A stretch of DNA of 30,053 bases from an uncultured Ellagibacter sp. (GCF_934636505.1 NZ_CAKUAL010000019.1:1-30053); one strand, 5' to 3'; counted from the stretch's first letter, positions 15,227-24,094 are shown. Numbers and translations: made by a program. The notes: a model not told the origin generated them from the sequence alone.

Positions 15227-15835
15227 CTACGAAAGTGACTTGATGTCCGCGATGGTGATGGCACCTTCACGCACGATCACGGGATGGTCCTGCGTGCAGT
15301 CGACGACCGTTGAGGCGATGCCGCTCTTGGAGCCGTCTTCCCCGTCCGAAAGCACCGCGGAAATCTGGGAGCAAAGGCCAGCGTCGAGGTCGTCGAAGGA
15401 GCCCGCTGGGCGTTTTCCCGACACGTTTGCCGAGGTCGTTGCAAGGGGGCACCCTACCGCGTTGATCAGCTCGAGCGCGCAGGCGTTGTTCGGCATGCGA
15501 AGGCCGATGGTGTTGGTGCTCGAGCGGAACGCCTCGGGGACTTCGTCCGACGCCTTCACGATCAGCGTGAGGGGGCCCGGCCAAAACGTTCGGGCGAGCA
15601 CGAAGGCGAACTCGGGGACGCAGCGACCGAAGCGCGCAAGGTCGCCTTGCTGGGAGACGAGCCACGAGATGGGCTTTGCCTTCTCGCGGCGCTTCAGGCT
15701 GTACAGGATATCGGGAGACGCGGCGTGGCGAATAGAAACGCCCAGGCCATACACCGTTTCCGTGGGGAAGATCGCGGGCTGTCCCTTCTTAAGGACAGAC
15801 GCCGTGACCGCAATCGAATCGGAAAGACGCGCCAA
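15227..15835 (-). CDS. L-threonylcarbamoyladenylate synthase (Sua5/YrdC/YwlC family)
   Basis: The enzyme makes threonylcarbamoyl-AMP, the first step of the universal t6A37 tRNA modification. The YrdC core is clear: IFPTETVYGLGVS, KRREKAKPISWLV, ARTFWPGPLTLIVKA, NTIGLRMPNN, PLATTSANVSGKR and the end STVVDC...VIVREGAI. It is a short YrdC-type form of ~202 residues without the Sua5 domain. The start is uncertain: TTG at 15835 has AAGGTGG five bases upstream and leaves a normal-length N-terminus, while ATG at 15898 would add 21 residues but has no ribosome site. The frame stays open far upstream, which is not meaningful. Confidence 0.85.
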   Translation of the reverse strand: MARLSDSIAVTASVLKKGQPAIFPTETVYGLGVSIRHAASPDILYSLKRREKAKPISWLVSQQGDLARFGRCVPEFAFVLARTFWPGPLTLIVKASDEVPEAFRSSTNTIGLRMPNNACALELINAVGCPLATTSANVSGKRPAGSFDDLDAGLCSQISAVLSDGEDGSKSGIASTVVDCTQDHPVIVREGAITIADIKSLS

Positions 15836-16011
15836 TGGAACCACCTTTTCAAGCACTTGTCGTTCGCCGTGCACGTTTTGCGCGCAGCGGCGTGCCATAA
15901 ATTGTAGCACTCGCGGCTTTGCGGGGCCGCGAGCGGATTGGCGGGCACAAGGCCGAGATGGCAACGAGCGAGGGCTGACTAGCAGGTGGCGAGCAGCGGG
16001 CGCGAGTGGTG

Positions 16012-18210
16012 CTAGCGGGAAGAGAACTCGGCCGCGATCGCCTCGGCTACGCGCAGGCCATCGACGGCAGCGCTCATGATGCCGCCCGCGTAACCTGCGC
16101 CTTCGCCGCACGGATAGACACGAGTGGCCGGTTCCTCGTCCGAAGCGGGTGAATCGCTTGCCCATCGCGCCTGAAAGTTCTTTCCGCGAACCATGCGGAT
16201 GGGACTTGAACTGCGCGTTTCGGGGCCGGTGAGCACAGCTGCGGGGTCGGCGAACCCGTGCAGCTTCGCATCGAGCAACGGCAGGCCTTGCGCAAGCGCG
16301 TCGCAGATGAACGCGGGAAGGCACTCGCGCAGGTCGCACCAAACGACACCACGCGGGTAGCTCGGGCGCACGACCAGGCGGCGATGCGATTCAGACGCGC
16401 CCACGCGGCGAGGATACCCAGACGCGACCGTGCGGCAGCGAGCCTCGGACACAGCCGCAACCGTACCACCCGGCTGCTTGCCTTCAGCTTGCCCACTCGA
16501 AGATGTAGCACCCGAAAGAAAATCCCCCACCGTCTGCGCGGGCGCGGCATAGGGCACCCCGCCGTTGCGGCGAGCAAGCTCGAACGCCGCATGCTCGACT
16601 TCGCGTTGCAGGCGGACACCTTCCATGACGTCGTTCCCCGGCAAGTCGTCGGGTCGCACGTCGGCGAGCAGCGCGCTGTTGGAATTCTCGCCATCGCGCG
16701 CGAAGCGGCTCATACCGTTCACGACGACGACGCCTTCCTCACTTGCCGCCGCGACGACTTCCCCACCTGGGCACATGCAGAAGGTATACACGCCGCGAGT
16801 TGCATTCTCGCTTGCAACATCCGTGTGAGTGCCGTCCGTGCGAGCGGGGACGCGCACCGCCATCTTGTAGTCGGCGGCACCGAGCGCCGCGTGCTTTGCG
16901 GCCGCACCGTACTGCGCACGGTTGATGAGCGACTGCGGATGCTCGATGCGCACGCCCATCGAGAAGGGCTTGCGCTCGAGAGCGAACCCCCGATCACGGG
17001 CGAGCTCGAAGACGTCGCGCGCCGAGTGCCCGCACGCGACGATGACGCGCGAGGCTTCAACCGCCTCACGCGCGCCCGTACGAGAGTCCTCCAGCACGAC
17101 CGAGCGAACCGCACCGCCCGACAGCTCGATATCAGCCAAGCGGGTGAGGAAACGCACTTCGCCACCTGCGGCAATGATGCGCTCGCGAATGCTTTTCACG
17201 ACGGCGGGCAGCTTGTCGGTACCGATGTGGGGCTTCGCCTGCCAGAGAATCTCGTCAGGCGCCCCCGCCTGGACGAACGCCTCGAGCACATGGCGGATAT
17301 GCGGGCTTTTCGTGCCCGTGGTCAGCTTGCCGTCGGAAAACGTGCCAGCGCCGCCTTCCCCGAACTGCACGTTCGCCGCCGCATCGAGCGGGCCGCCCAC
17401 GTTGAAGGACTCGATGGCCGCCGTGCGCTCATCAACCGCGGCACCGCGCTCGACCACAAGCGGGCGCAGACCCGCTTCCGCCAAGTACAGCGCGCAGAAC
17501 AGCCCCGCCGGGCCCGTGCCTGCGACGACGATGCGGCCATCAGATGATGCCACATGCGACCTTAAATCAGGAATCGTGAGCGGCGCAGGCGGCTCGTATG
17601 CACGAACATTTACCCCGCGAGCGGGGGAAAGCACGTCGTAGGCCATACCTCGCGCAAGACGGACGGCATAGGTGGCGTTGAAGTGAACGCTCGACTTCTT
17701 CCGCGCATCGACGCTACGCTTCACAAGGGAAAACGAGGCGATGTCCTCGGGCGCGACCCCAAGCGCGGCGGCGATTGCGGTGCGCGAGAGGCTCTCCGCA
17801 TGGGAACCCTCCGCGGGCGCGACAAGCGCGGGAGGGGTCGCGGGCGCAGCGGGGGTCGGGTGCTCTGCCCCAGCCGCACGCGGGACAGGGGTCAGGCGGT
17901 TTGCCTCGCTCGCAAGGTCATTCAGCCCTGCGTCAAGCGGAAGCGCGACGTTGGACACCTCGATGAACTCCGCTCCCTCGAGCGCACTTGCGTCGAAGGA
18001 GGCGCCACGATGCGACGTTCGGCCGTCATGTTGGCGGGAAGAGACTTGTGATTTGGTCTTTCCCCCGCGATGGGGACGACCTGCCGCCTTCTTGCCACCG
18101 CCTGGCCCCTTGCTGCCGGTGGACAGCTTGTCGCCGCTCATCTTCTTGCTGCCGCCTGCCCTCTTGCCAGCGTTCGCGCCCTTGTCGCCGCGGGTATCCT
18201 TCGAGCTCAT
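16012..18210 (-). CDS. FAD-dependent dehydrogenase (COG2509-like) with a basic low-complexity N-terminus
   Basis: The 732-residue flavoprotein resembles the widespread uncharacterised FAD-utilising dehydrogenases. The FAD P-loop is VVAGTGPAGLFCALYLAEAG (from about residue 228), with GEGGAGTFSDGKLTTGTKS, CGHSARDVFELARDRGF, FCMCPGGEVVAAASE and the C-terminal FAD end YPCGEGAGYAGGIMSAAVDG. Residues 1-70 are rich in Lys, Gly and Ser and about 105-140 is Ala/Pro-rich; neither is expected in the family, which is usually ~150-200 residues shorter. A small ferredoxin-like part (about 143-205) precedes the FAD domain. The ATG at 18210 overlaps the upstream flavoprotein stop as ATGA and has AAGGGAAAGGG upstream. 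Exact substrate is unknown. Confidence 0.8.
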   Translation of the reverse strand: MSSKDTRGDKGANAGKRAGGSKKMSGDKLSTGSKGPGGGKKAAGRPHRGGKTKSQVSSRQHDGRTSHRGASFDASALEGAEFIEVSNVALPLDAGLNDLASEANRLTPVPRAAGAEHPTPAAPATPPALVAPAEGSHAESLSRTAIAAALGVAPEDIASFSLVKRSVDARKKSSVHFNATYAVRLARGMAYDVLSPARGVNVRAYEPPAPLTIPDLRSHVASSDGRIVVAGTGPAGLFCALYLAEAGLRPLVVERGAAVDERTAAIESFNVGGPLDAAANVQFGEGGAGTFSDGKLTTGTKSPHIRHVLEAFVQAGAPDEILWQAKPHIGTDKLPAVVKSIRERIIAAGGEVRFLTRLADIELSGGAVRSVVLEDSRTGAREAVEASRVIVACGHSARDVFELARDRGFALERKPFSMGVRIEHPQSLINRAQYGAAAKHAALGAADYKMAVRVPARTDGTHTDVASENATRGVYTFCMCPGGEVVAAASEEGVVVVNGMSRFARDGENSNSALLADVRPDDLPGNDVMEGVRLQREVEHAAFELARRNGGVPYAAPAQTVGDFLSGATSSSGQAEGKQPGGTVAAVSEARCRTVASGYPRRVGASESHRRLVVRPSYPRGVVWCDLRECLPAFICDALAQGLPLLDAKLHGFADPAAVLTGPETRSSSPIRMVRGKNFQARWASDSPASDEEPATRVYPCGEGAGYAGGIMSAAVDGLRVAEAIAAEFSSR

Positions 18211-19598
18211 TTCCCTTTCCCTTCCCCATCGGCCGACACAGCACTGCGAGCAGCAGACACGCCCGCGAGCAGGCCCGATGACCATGCCCAATGCAGGTTG
18301 TAGCCCCCGCAGGGAGCATCGACGTCAAGTGCCTCGCCAGCTGCGAACAGACCCGACGCGCACACGGCCTCCATCGTTTCCGGATCAAACGCCGCAATCG
18401 AAAGCCCACCACGTGAGACCTGGCACTGCTTCGCGTCGCCGATGCCTCGAACCGTAAGGCGCAAGCCGCCGATGACACGCGAAAGCGCAAGGACGTCTTT
18501 CTTGGAAAACGGGCGCACAGGATCGATTCCCGCGCACTTGCAAAGCACCTGTGCCACCTGGGGAAGCATCGCGCCGCGCAGCACGTCCTCGGCTGCAATC
18601 TGGCCGTTCTCGCCCAGGCGCGCCGAGAGGTGCTTGCGCCGCGCGAACAGCCACGCATCTCGCTCGGCGGCGGGCATATGCGGCAGGAAATCGATTGAGA
18701 GCACGTCCCCCTCGCAGGCCAGGCGCGACAGGTTGAACACGCACACGCCCGACACGCCGTAGTCGCGGAACAAAAGCTCGCCCTCCTCGCGCGCGACGAG
18801 GCTTCCCGAGCGCTCGAGCGAGACGGCGCACTTCACGCGGATGTTGTTCAGCTGTCGCGTGATGCGCGAATCGGTGGCAAGCGGCCCCAAGACCGGTCGC
18901 GTCGGCTCGCACGGAATTGCGGAGGGCATATCGACGGCGCCCATGCCACGCCCGCCAACAGCGAGAACGACCTTTTCGGCATGAGCGATCGAGCCGTCGG
19001 AAAAGCGCAGATGGAAGCGTGTCTTTCCTTGCGCAGGCAGCTCGATTGCGCGAAGGGATTTCCCAAACTCCACGCGCGCACCCGACGCATCGAGGGCGGC
19101 GCGCAGCACCTCGAGCACCGACGACGCCTTGTTGGCGGCCGGATACATGCGGCCCTCGCCCTCTTCGCGCCACATAAGGCCCAAGTCGGAGAAGAATCGC
19201 TGCACAGGCGCTTCGAAGACGCTCGCAGATCGGGTGCTTTCCCGACCAGGCGCTTCGAAAGCGCCCGCAGGTTGGGCGCTCCCCTGCGCGGAGGTTCCGT
19301 AGGCTCCTACAGGTTGAGCACTCCCCCACTCGGAGACCTCCGAAAGGCGCGAAAGCGAGCGCAGCGCGGCTTCCACGAAGTCGGCGTTGCGGTAACATGC
19401 GGGGTCTATGTGGGCGTTCGAGAAGTTGCAGCGGCCGTTCCCCGTCGCGAGGATCGAGCGGCCGACGCGCTCGGGGTCGGCCTCGAAGAGCACGATTTCG
19501 CACTCGTTCGCCGCGCCGAGCCGCGCAAGTTCGTTTCCGGCGGCGATGGCTGCAGCCAATCCGGCCGCGCCGCCGCCTATGATGGCAATCTTTTTCAT
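18207..19598 (-). CDS. HI0933-like flavoprotein (NAD(P)/FAD-dependent oxidoreductase) with a tandem-repeat insert
   Basis: The 463-residue protein has the HI0933 family pattern: MKKIAIIGGGAAGLAAAIAA, SILATGNGRCNFSN, FFSDLGLMWREEGEGRMYPA, VLAVGG, LLFRDYGVSGVCVFNLS and C-terminal FAAGEALDVDAPCGGYNLHW. Members are FAD proteins of unclear physiological role. Between the NFSN and FFSDLGL blocks is an insert of three 14-residue repeats (nt 19200-19325) that the family lacks. The ATG at 19598 fits the conserved N-terminus but has no ribosome site; a TATACT lies eight bases before it, suggesting a leaderless mRNA. It overlaps the next flavoprotein by ATGA. The frame stays open far upstream to 20750; that part is the shadow of the symporter gene. 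Confidence 0.85.
   Translation of the reverse strand: MKKIAIIGGGAAGLAAAIAAGNELARLGAANECEIVLFEADPERVGRSILATGNGRCNFSNAHIDPACYRNADFVEAALRSLSRLSEVSEWGSAQPVGAYGTSAQGSAQPAGAFEAPGRESTRSASVFEAPVQRFFSDLGLMWREEGEGRMYPAANKASSVLEVLRAALDASGARVEFGKSLRAIELPAQGKTRFHLRFSDGSIAHAEKVVLAVGGRGMGAVDMPSAIPCEPTRPVLGPLATDSRITRQLNNIRVKCAVSLERSGSLVAREEGELLFRDYGVSGVCVFNLSRLACEGDVLSIDFLPHMPAAERDAWLFARRKHLSARLGENGQIAAEDVLRGAMLPQVAQVLCKCAGIDPVRPFSKKDVLALSRVIGGLRLTVRGIGDAKQCQVSRGGLSIAAFDPETMEAVCASGLFAAGEALDVDAPCGGYNLHWAWSSGLLAGVSAARSAVSADGEGKGK
19200..19325 (-). repeat. Three 42-bp in-frame tandem repeats inside the HI0933-like gene
   Basis: Units are 19284-19325, 19242-19283 and 19200-19241 on the minus strand, each 42 bases or 14 residues. 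They encode GSAQPVGAYGTSAQ, GSAQPAGAFEAPGR and ESTRSASVFEAPVQ. The last two share the codons for TTC-GAA-GCG-CCT exactly. The frame is kept, and the insert lies where family members have a short loop. Confidence 0.75.
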
Positions 19599-19606
19599 GA
19601 TGTAAG

Positions 19607-19612
19607 AGTATA
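19607..19612 (-). promoter_or_regulatory. Possible -10 box for a leaderless flavoprotein mRNA
   Basis: The minus strand reads TATACT with only eight bases between it and the ATG at 19598. That spacing would place transcription start at or next to the A of ATG. No Shine-Dalgarno sequence is present. No -35 is clear. Confidence 0.35.
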
Positions 19613-19663
19613 GGCGATGCGGGGCACCGCTTTCCGCTGACTTCCCTTCGCCTCGCAAACAAC

Positions 19664-19685
19664 AAGGGCGCCCGACGGCGCCCCT
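19664..19685 (-). terminator. Terminator after the symporter gene
   Basis: On the minus strand AGGGGCGCC and GGCGCCCTT form a strong GC stem with a 4-base GTCG loop, followed by TTGTTGTTT. It lies about 33 bases past the symporter stop and before the flavoprotein pair. Confidence 0.7.
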
Positions 19686-19717
19686 GGGGAAATCTATCGA
19701 CGCGTTTGCAGCCGCAC

Positions 19718-21145
19718 CTACTTCGAGGAAATCATCGGGATTTCCCGCGTGTCTTCTTCCTCGATGTTGCCCTCGTAGACGTAGTGTTTCGTCTCGTGGC
19801 AGATCAGCCCCGAAAGCAGCAGTATGGCGATGATGTTGGGAATGGCCATGAGCGCGTTGCCGATGTCGGAGATAGTCCACACCACGTTGCCCACGCCGAT
19901 CGCGCCGAGGAACGCGACGAGAACGTACACGATGTGGTACGGCAGGATGGCGCGCTTGCCGAACAGGTAGGCGGCGCAGCGGTTGCCGTAGTACGACCAG
20001 CCGAGAATCGTGGAGTACGAGAACGACACCATGCCGATAACGAGAATCGGCGTTCCAACATAGGGAATGGTGGCGAACGCGGTGGAGGCGAGCTGCGCGC
20101 CGGTGTAGAACGTCGGGTCGGCAAGCACCTCCGCCTGGATTTCGGGGTGCGCGATCATCGTCGACACAAGCACGATGCCCGTGAGCGCGCAGATGACGAC
20201 CGTGGACCAGAACGTGCCGGTCATAGCGACGAGCGCCTGCTCGGCGGGGTTTTTCGTCTTGGCGGCCGCCGCGATGATGGGGGCGGAGCCGAGGCCCGAC
20301 TCGTTGGAGAACAGGCCGCGGGCGCAACCGAACTGCAGCGCCATCAGAAGGCCGGAGCCGACCGCGCCGCCGAACGCGGCCTTCGGCGTGAAGGCGCACT
20401 CGAAGATGAGGCCGATCGCGCTGCCGAGAACGGGCGCGTTCATCAGCAGGATCACGATGCACCCGCCGGCGTAGGCAACTGCCATGACGGGAACGAGCTT
20501 CTCGCAGACGTGCGAAATGGACTGCACGCCGCCGAAGATGACGATGCCCACCAGCACGACGATGGCGATGCCAACCGCCCAATCGGGGATGCTGGGAATC
20601 GAAGACGTGATGATGCCGGTCATGGACGTCGCCTGCACCGCCGAGCCCGTGCCAATGGTGGCGACGACAGCGAACGCGGCGAACGCGATGCCGCCGAGCT
20701 TCGCCCACCAGGGGCGCGTGCCGTCTTTGCGCGTGAAGGCGCGTTCCCACACGTACATGGCGCCGCCGAGCATGTTGCCCGCATGGTCACGCACGCGGTA
20801 ACGCACCGAGGCGTAGACTTCCACATACTTTGTGGCCATGCCGAACACACCCGTGATCCACATCCAGAAGACGGCGCCCGGGCCGCCTGCCAGGATTGCC
20901 GTGGCAACACCGACAATCGACCCCGTGCCGATGGTCGCGGCAAGCGCCGTCGCAAGCGCGCCGAAGTTGGAGATATCGCCCTCGCCCTTTGAGGTGCCGC
21001 CGCCCCACGACATGCGAAGCGCCTGAGGCAGCTTGCGTTGGATGAAGCCCGTGCGAACGGTGAGAAAGATATGGGTGCCGAGCAGGAGCGCGATCATCGC
21101 AGGCCCCCACACGACTGAGTCAATGGTGTTTAAGATTTCAATCAT
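19718..21145 (-). CDS. Alanine/glycine:cation (sodium) symporter, AGCS family
   Basis: The 475-residue inner-membrane transporter takes up alanine or glycine with Na+. It has about ten hydrophobic segments, the family signature GGPGAVFWMWITGVFGMATK, ATALAATIGTGSIVGVATAI, and the GCARGLFSNESGLGSAPI stretch that is highly conserved in AGCS. I place the start at ATG 21145 (MIEILNTIDSVVWGP), the conserved N-terminus; the frame extends upstream without homology. There is no Shine-Dalgarno sequence before 21145, but TACAAT ends 11 bases upstream. The gene stands alone between the BREX segment and the flavoproteins, with its own terminator. Confidence 0.92.
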   Translation of the reverse strand: MIEILNTIDSVVWGPAMIALLLGTHIFLTVRTGFIQRKLPQALRMSWGGGTSKGEGDISNFGALATALAATIGTGSIVGVATAILAGGPGAVFWMWITGVFGMATKYVEVYASVRYRVRDHAGNMLGGAMYVWERAFTRKDGTRPWWAKLGGIAFAAFAVVATIGTGSAVQATSMTGIITSSIPSIPDWAVGIAIVVLVGIVIFGGVQSISHVCEKLVPVMAVAYAGGCIVILLMNAPVLGSAIGLIFECAFTPKAAFGGAVGSGLLMALQFGCARGLFSNESGLGSAPIIAAAAKTKNPAEQALVAMTGTFWSTVVICALTGIVLVSTMIAHPEIQAEVLADPTFYTGAQLASTAFATIPYVGTPILVIGMVSFSYSTILGWSYYGNRCAAYLFGKRAILPYHIVYVLVAFLGAIGVGNVVWTISDIGNALMAIPNIIAILLLSGLICHETKHYVYEGNIEEEDTREIPMISSK

Positions 21146-21156
21146 AGTGGGTTGGT

Positions 21157-21162
21157 ATTGTA
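21157..21162 (-). promoter_or_regulatory. Possible -10 box for the symporter (near-leaderless)
   Basis: The minus strand reads TACAAT, five of six consensus bases, with 11 bases to the ATG at 21145. Transcription from it would give a leader of only a few bases. No -35 and no ribosome site are visible. Confidence 0.35.
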
Positions 21163-21284
21163 AAGGAAATGCAAACGCTCGCGCAGGCGCATTCCCCGAA
21201 CGGCAACGAGAAAACATCGCAAGGCGCGCAAGAATTGTCCGCACGATGCTATCGGCTGCCCTGCGATTCTCGTCATTCGCCGCA

Positions 21285-21324
21285 AGCGCAGGAGCGCAGG
21301 CGCGCTCACCTCCGCTCCTGCGCT
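21285..21324. repeat. Perfect 12-bp inverted repeat after pglZ
   Basis: The arms AGCGCAGGAGCG (21285-21296) and CGCTCCTGCGCT (21313-21324) are perfect complements with a 16-base loop. A second small palindrome, CTATCT-AAA-AGATAG, follows at about 21327-21341, between it and the pglZ stop. Neither has a T-run on the minus strand. They mark the left end of the BREX segment and may be a transcript end. Confidence 0.5.
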
Positions 21325-21352
21325 CGCTATCTAAAAGATAGGCTTCTATCCA

Positions 21353-24061
21353 TTACCAGCCGAAGTCGTCAACGGGGGCAAATGCCACCTCGATGCGATA
21401 CTGCTCTCGCCAAATCTGCGTACCCGTGCTCTTATCGCGCGCTATCAGGTAATATGCCTCCTTCGAGCTAAACGAGCAACCCGCCTTCAAGCTGAAGCGC
21501 ACCTTGATCACGCGGTCTTGCGGGTTGTCGGAAGCAAGGTCGGCGTGCGCCTTCACCACATCAGACACTTCGTTTCCTGACGAGTCGAGGAAAACGAGCT
21601 CGTATTCGCACGGCAAAACCTTGCCCGTAGCAGGCTCTTCCTGCAGAAGGTTCAAGGTGAAAAGCGAGTTGGTTATGCGCCGCGATTCCGAAAGCACACG
21701 AATCGTCGCAGCTTGGGTATCCTGAAAGCCCTTCGCACCCGAACGAACTCGACGGAACGACAGCACGGGAACGCATAGCTCTTGCAGCGTAAGCCCCCCG
21801 TGCACGTAATTGCGCGTGCCGCCCGGTTGCTTGATACGAATAGCGCGATGCGGCGCAAGCCCCGTGTATCTGCCGCCCGAAACATCGCTCATGTTCATTT
21901 CCACAAACAGCGTGCTTGCCGGATCACCCATCGAATCGGCCCATTCGGCGTCATCCGCACGAGCCACGATATGGCGCTTACCTGCGACGACAGGCGACAG
22001 CGGCATATCGCCCTTGTCGAGGCTTCCGCACTCGCGCAGCTCGCCGCGCGTATACAGGAAGCCATGATCGGCCGTTATCGTCACCTGGCAACCCTGCACC
22101 TCAGACGTAAGGCGCCTCGCAAGCGCGCAGAGAGCATCTATCTCATCGGTGCACGCCTTGAACACGTCGTCTTCCGTTGCGATCTTTTCACCCGTGGAGT
22201 CAATCTTGTTATGGTACAGATACACCACGGATGAGCCTTTGACGAGCGCCTTTCGCTCGTCGGCCGGCAAATCGAGGAAGTCCTCGACACGCAGGGCCCG
22301 CGCATCGGCAGCAGCGGCACGCAGAACCGCTTCGCGCTGTGAGGTGGTAGCGGTGGGCATGCCGTTCGCAAGCACCGCCCCCGTCTCCCAGTCGAGCGAC
22401 AGGTCTCGCTGCGGCAACAGCGCAGCCATGCCGAATTCGGTAACCGAGGGGAACACGGCCTGCATACTGGAAAGCGCGACGACGCTGCCCCTTTCGCGCT
22501 CGAGCGCACGTGCCATCTGAGCCGCGACCTCGAATCGCAGCGCATCGGAAATGATGACGACCACGTTTTTTGCACTGCCCTTGCACGAAGGGAGGACCTC
22601 CCAATAAAACCGCCGCTCACGAGGCACGCCTTCGATGTAGCCCGCGTTTGCCCACTGTGAGGACGCAGCGTTTTCCCAACATGCGTTCGCACCTTCGATG
22701 TACCAATTTGAGTACAGGTTCTCCGCCCAGCCGACCACGCTGCGCAGCGGCCCTTCGAGCGCAGGGCGCGGCTTGGTTTTGCACAGCTCGAAGGAATGGC
22801 ACAGGTGGCGATAGAAGCTGTCGGCGCGGTACCAATCGGTCTCGTAGGCGCGCCACACTTCCTTCGCCTGAGCTACATGGAAACCTCCCGCATGCTCGCG
22901 CCGGAAATCGCACAGGCTCGCGGCGGCGTCAAGCGCATCAAAGTAGCACGCCACGTAGTTATGCCAGGCCAAATCCTTGCGGCGAGCGCACACCCGATGC
23001 GCCTCCTCAGCGCGGTCGGCACCATCGGCCAGCGATGCCATGAGGCCACCAAGAATCGCCTCGTTTATGCAGGGGAACACGTCGCAATCGATGATGTCGT
23101 CAAGCGGCAGGCTCGCGAAACGCGCCGGCAAGCCGCACGCCTCCTCCGCGATTCGCGCCACTTCGTAGAGATCTGCTGCACCCTCGCTTCTATCCCAGTC
23201 CTTCACGATGGACAAGCAAAACGGCGCATGCTGTTTCGATATGCAGCGCTCAAGCCCCGAAAGCGCACCATCGGGAAGCACGAACGACGCCGCCGATACG
23301 AGAACGTGCGAAGCAAGCGCCTCGAGCGAAGATGTTTCGTCAAGTGCCCCCGTAAAACCCGTCTTGCGCGCAACAAAATTTGAAAGAGCCTCGTCAGCAC
23401 CATATTTAGCGAAGGGATCGAACGCGTCTGCCGGGTTTTCCCTGCACTTCAGCAGCGAGCGCATATATCCGCGCACGATAAAGCCGACCGAAGCATCCTC
23501 AGGACCCGCCGCGCCAAGCAACGCCGCAAGCACACCCACCTCGACGTCTTCAGCCGACGAAGGCTCGGGCATGCAGTCATGAAACTTCTTGATGCGCGTC
23601 TTCGCGGCAAAGAAGCTATGGAATCCCCGCAGGGCATCGCGCACCGCGTCGACATTCGACGCCCCGAGCTCTGTGGCCAAAAGCGAGAAGCGGTCGGCCT
23701 GGAACGACTCCGCGTACAACTCGACGTCGGCCAGCCAATCGCCCTCGACTTTGCCCTTGCCCCGTTTCCGGTACAGCAAGATGTCGTTCTCCACGTCATC
23801 GCGGGCGATAAGCTTCTTGGCGAGGAACATCTCGCCCTCTTCGGCCTTGAGAAACCGAAGATTGCGCGGGAAACCGCCCCCAGCAGGCATGACCCCGTCC
23901 GCAACGCCCGCGCCGTCGAAGCCCTCCGCTGCCAGCCTGTCGAAGTCTTCCTCGAACTCGCCGTCGGGGTCGTGCCACACTACCACGCGCCGCGCGTCGA
24001 AATCGCCCAAAGGACGCGCGAACCGCAGCTTCAACTGTTCGTTTATATCTAACTGATTCAT
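21353..24061 (-). CDS. pglZ: BREX system alkaline-phosphatase-fold protein PglZ (type A)
   Basis: PglZ is a core BREX protein with an alkaline-phosphatase fold, required for host methylation and phage exclusion. In the 902 residues I see an N-terminal part beginning VVVWHDPDGEFEEDFDRL (about 26-43), the metal/nucleophile region VVVIISDALRFEVA (500-513), TEFGMAALLP (541-550), LYHNKIDSTGEK (about 615-626), TITADHGFLYT (661-671) and HGGLTLQELCVPVL (754-767), the order expected in the PglZ domain. Length suits BREX-1 PglZ. The ATG at 24061 has only a weak GGA upstream. It is the last BREX gene here; the next gene in the direction of transcription is the symporter, not brxL. Confidence 0.93.
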   Translation of the reverse strand: MNQLDINEQLKLRFARPLGDFDARRVVVWHDPDGEFEEDFDRLAAEGFDGAGVADGVMPAGGGFPRNLRFLKAEEGEMFLAKKLIARDDVENDILLYRKRGKGKVEGDWLADVELYAESFQADRFSLLATELGASNVDAVRDALRGFHSFFAAKTRIKKFHDCMPEPSSAEDVEVGVLAALLGAAGPEDASVGFIVRGYMRSLLKCRENPADAFDPFAKYGADEALSNFVARKTGFTGALDETSSLEALASHVLVSAASFVLPDGALSGLERCISKQHAPFCLSIVKDWDRSEGAADLYEVARIAEEACGLPARFASLPLDDIIDCDVFPCINEAILGGLMASLADGADRAEEAHRVCARRKDLAWHNYVACYFDALDAAASLCDFRREHAGGFHVAQAKEVWRAYETDWYRADSFYRHLCHSFELCKTKPRPALEGPLRSVVGWAENLYSNWYIEGANACWENAASSQWANAGYIEGVPRERRFYWEVLPSCKGSAKNVVVIISDALRFEVAAQMARALERERGSVVALSSMQAVFPSVTEFGMAALLPQRDLSLDWETGAVLANGMPTATTSQREAVLRAAAADARALRVEDFLDLPADERKALVKGSSVVYLYHNKIDSTGEKIATEDDVFKACTDEIDALCALARRLTSEVQGCQVTITADHGFLYTRGELRECGSLDKGDMPLSPVVAGKRHIVARADDAEWADSMGDPASTLFVEMNMSDVSGGRYTGLAPHRAIRIKQPGGTRNYVHGGLTLQELCVPVLSFRRVRSGAKGFQDTQAATIRVLSESRRITNSLFTLNLLQEEPATGKVLPCEYELVFLDSSGNEVSDVVKAHADLASDNPQDRVIKVRFSLKAGCSFSSKEAYYLIARDKSTGTQIWREQYRIEVAFAPVDDFGW

Positions 24062-24094
24062 CGTTCCATCTCGTGTTTCAAAGGGAATAGTCGT

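Noticed and set aside
15899..16342. Upstream extension of the threonylcarbamoyl-AMP synthase frame
   Set aside because: It runs into the flavoprotein gene in another frame and is Arg-rich with no homology pattern.
19599..20750. Upstream extension of the HI0933-like flavoprotein
   Set aside because: It is antisense-free but out of frame over the symporter gene, with His/Arg-rich nonsense; MKKIAIIGGGAAG is the true conserved start.
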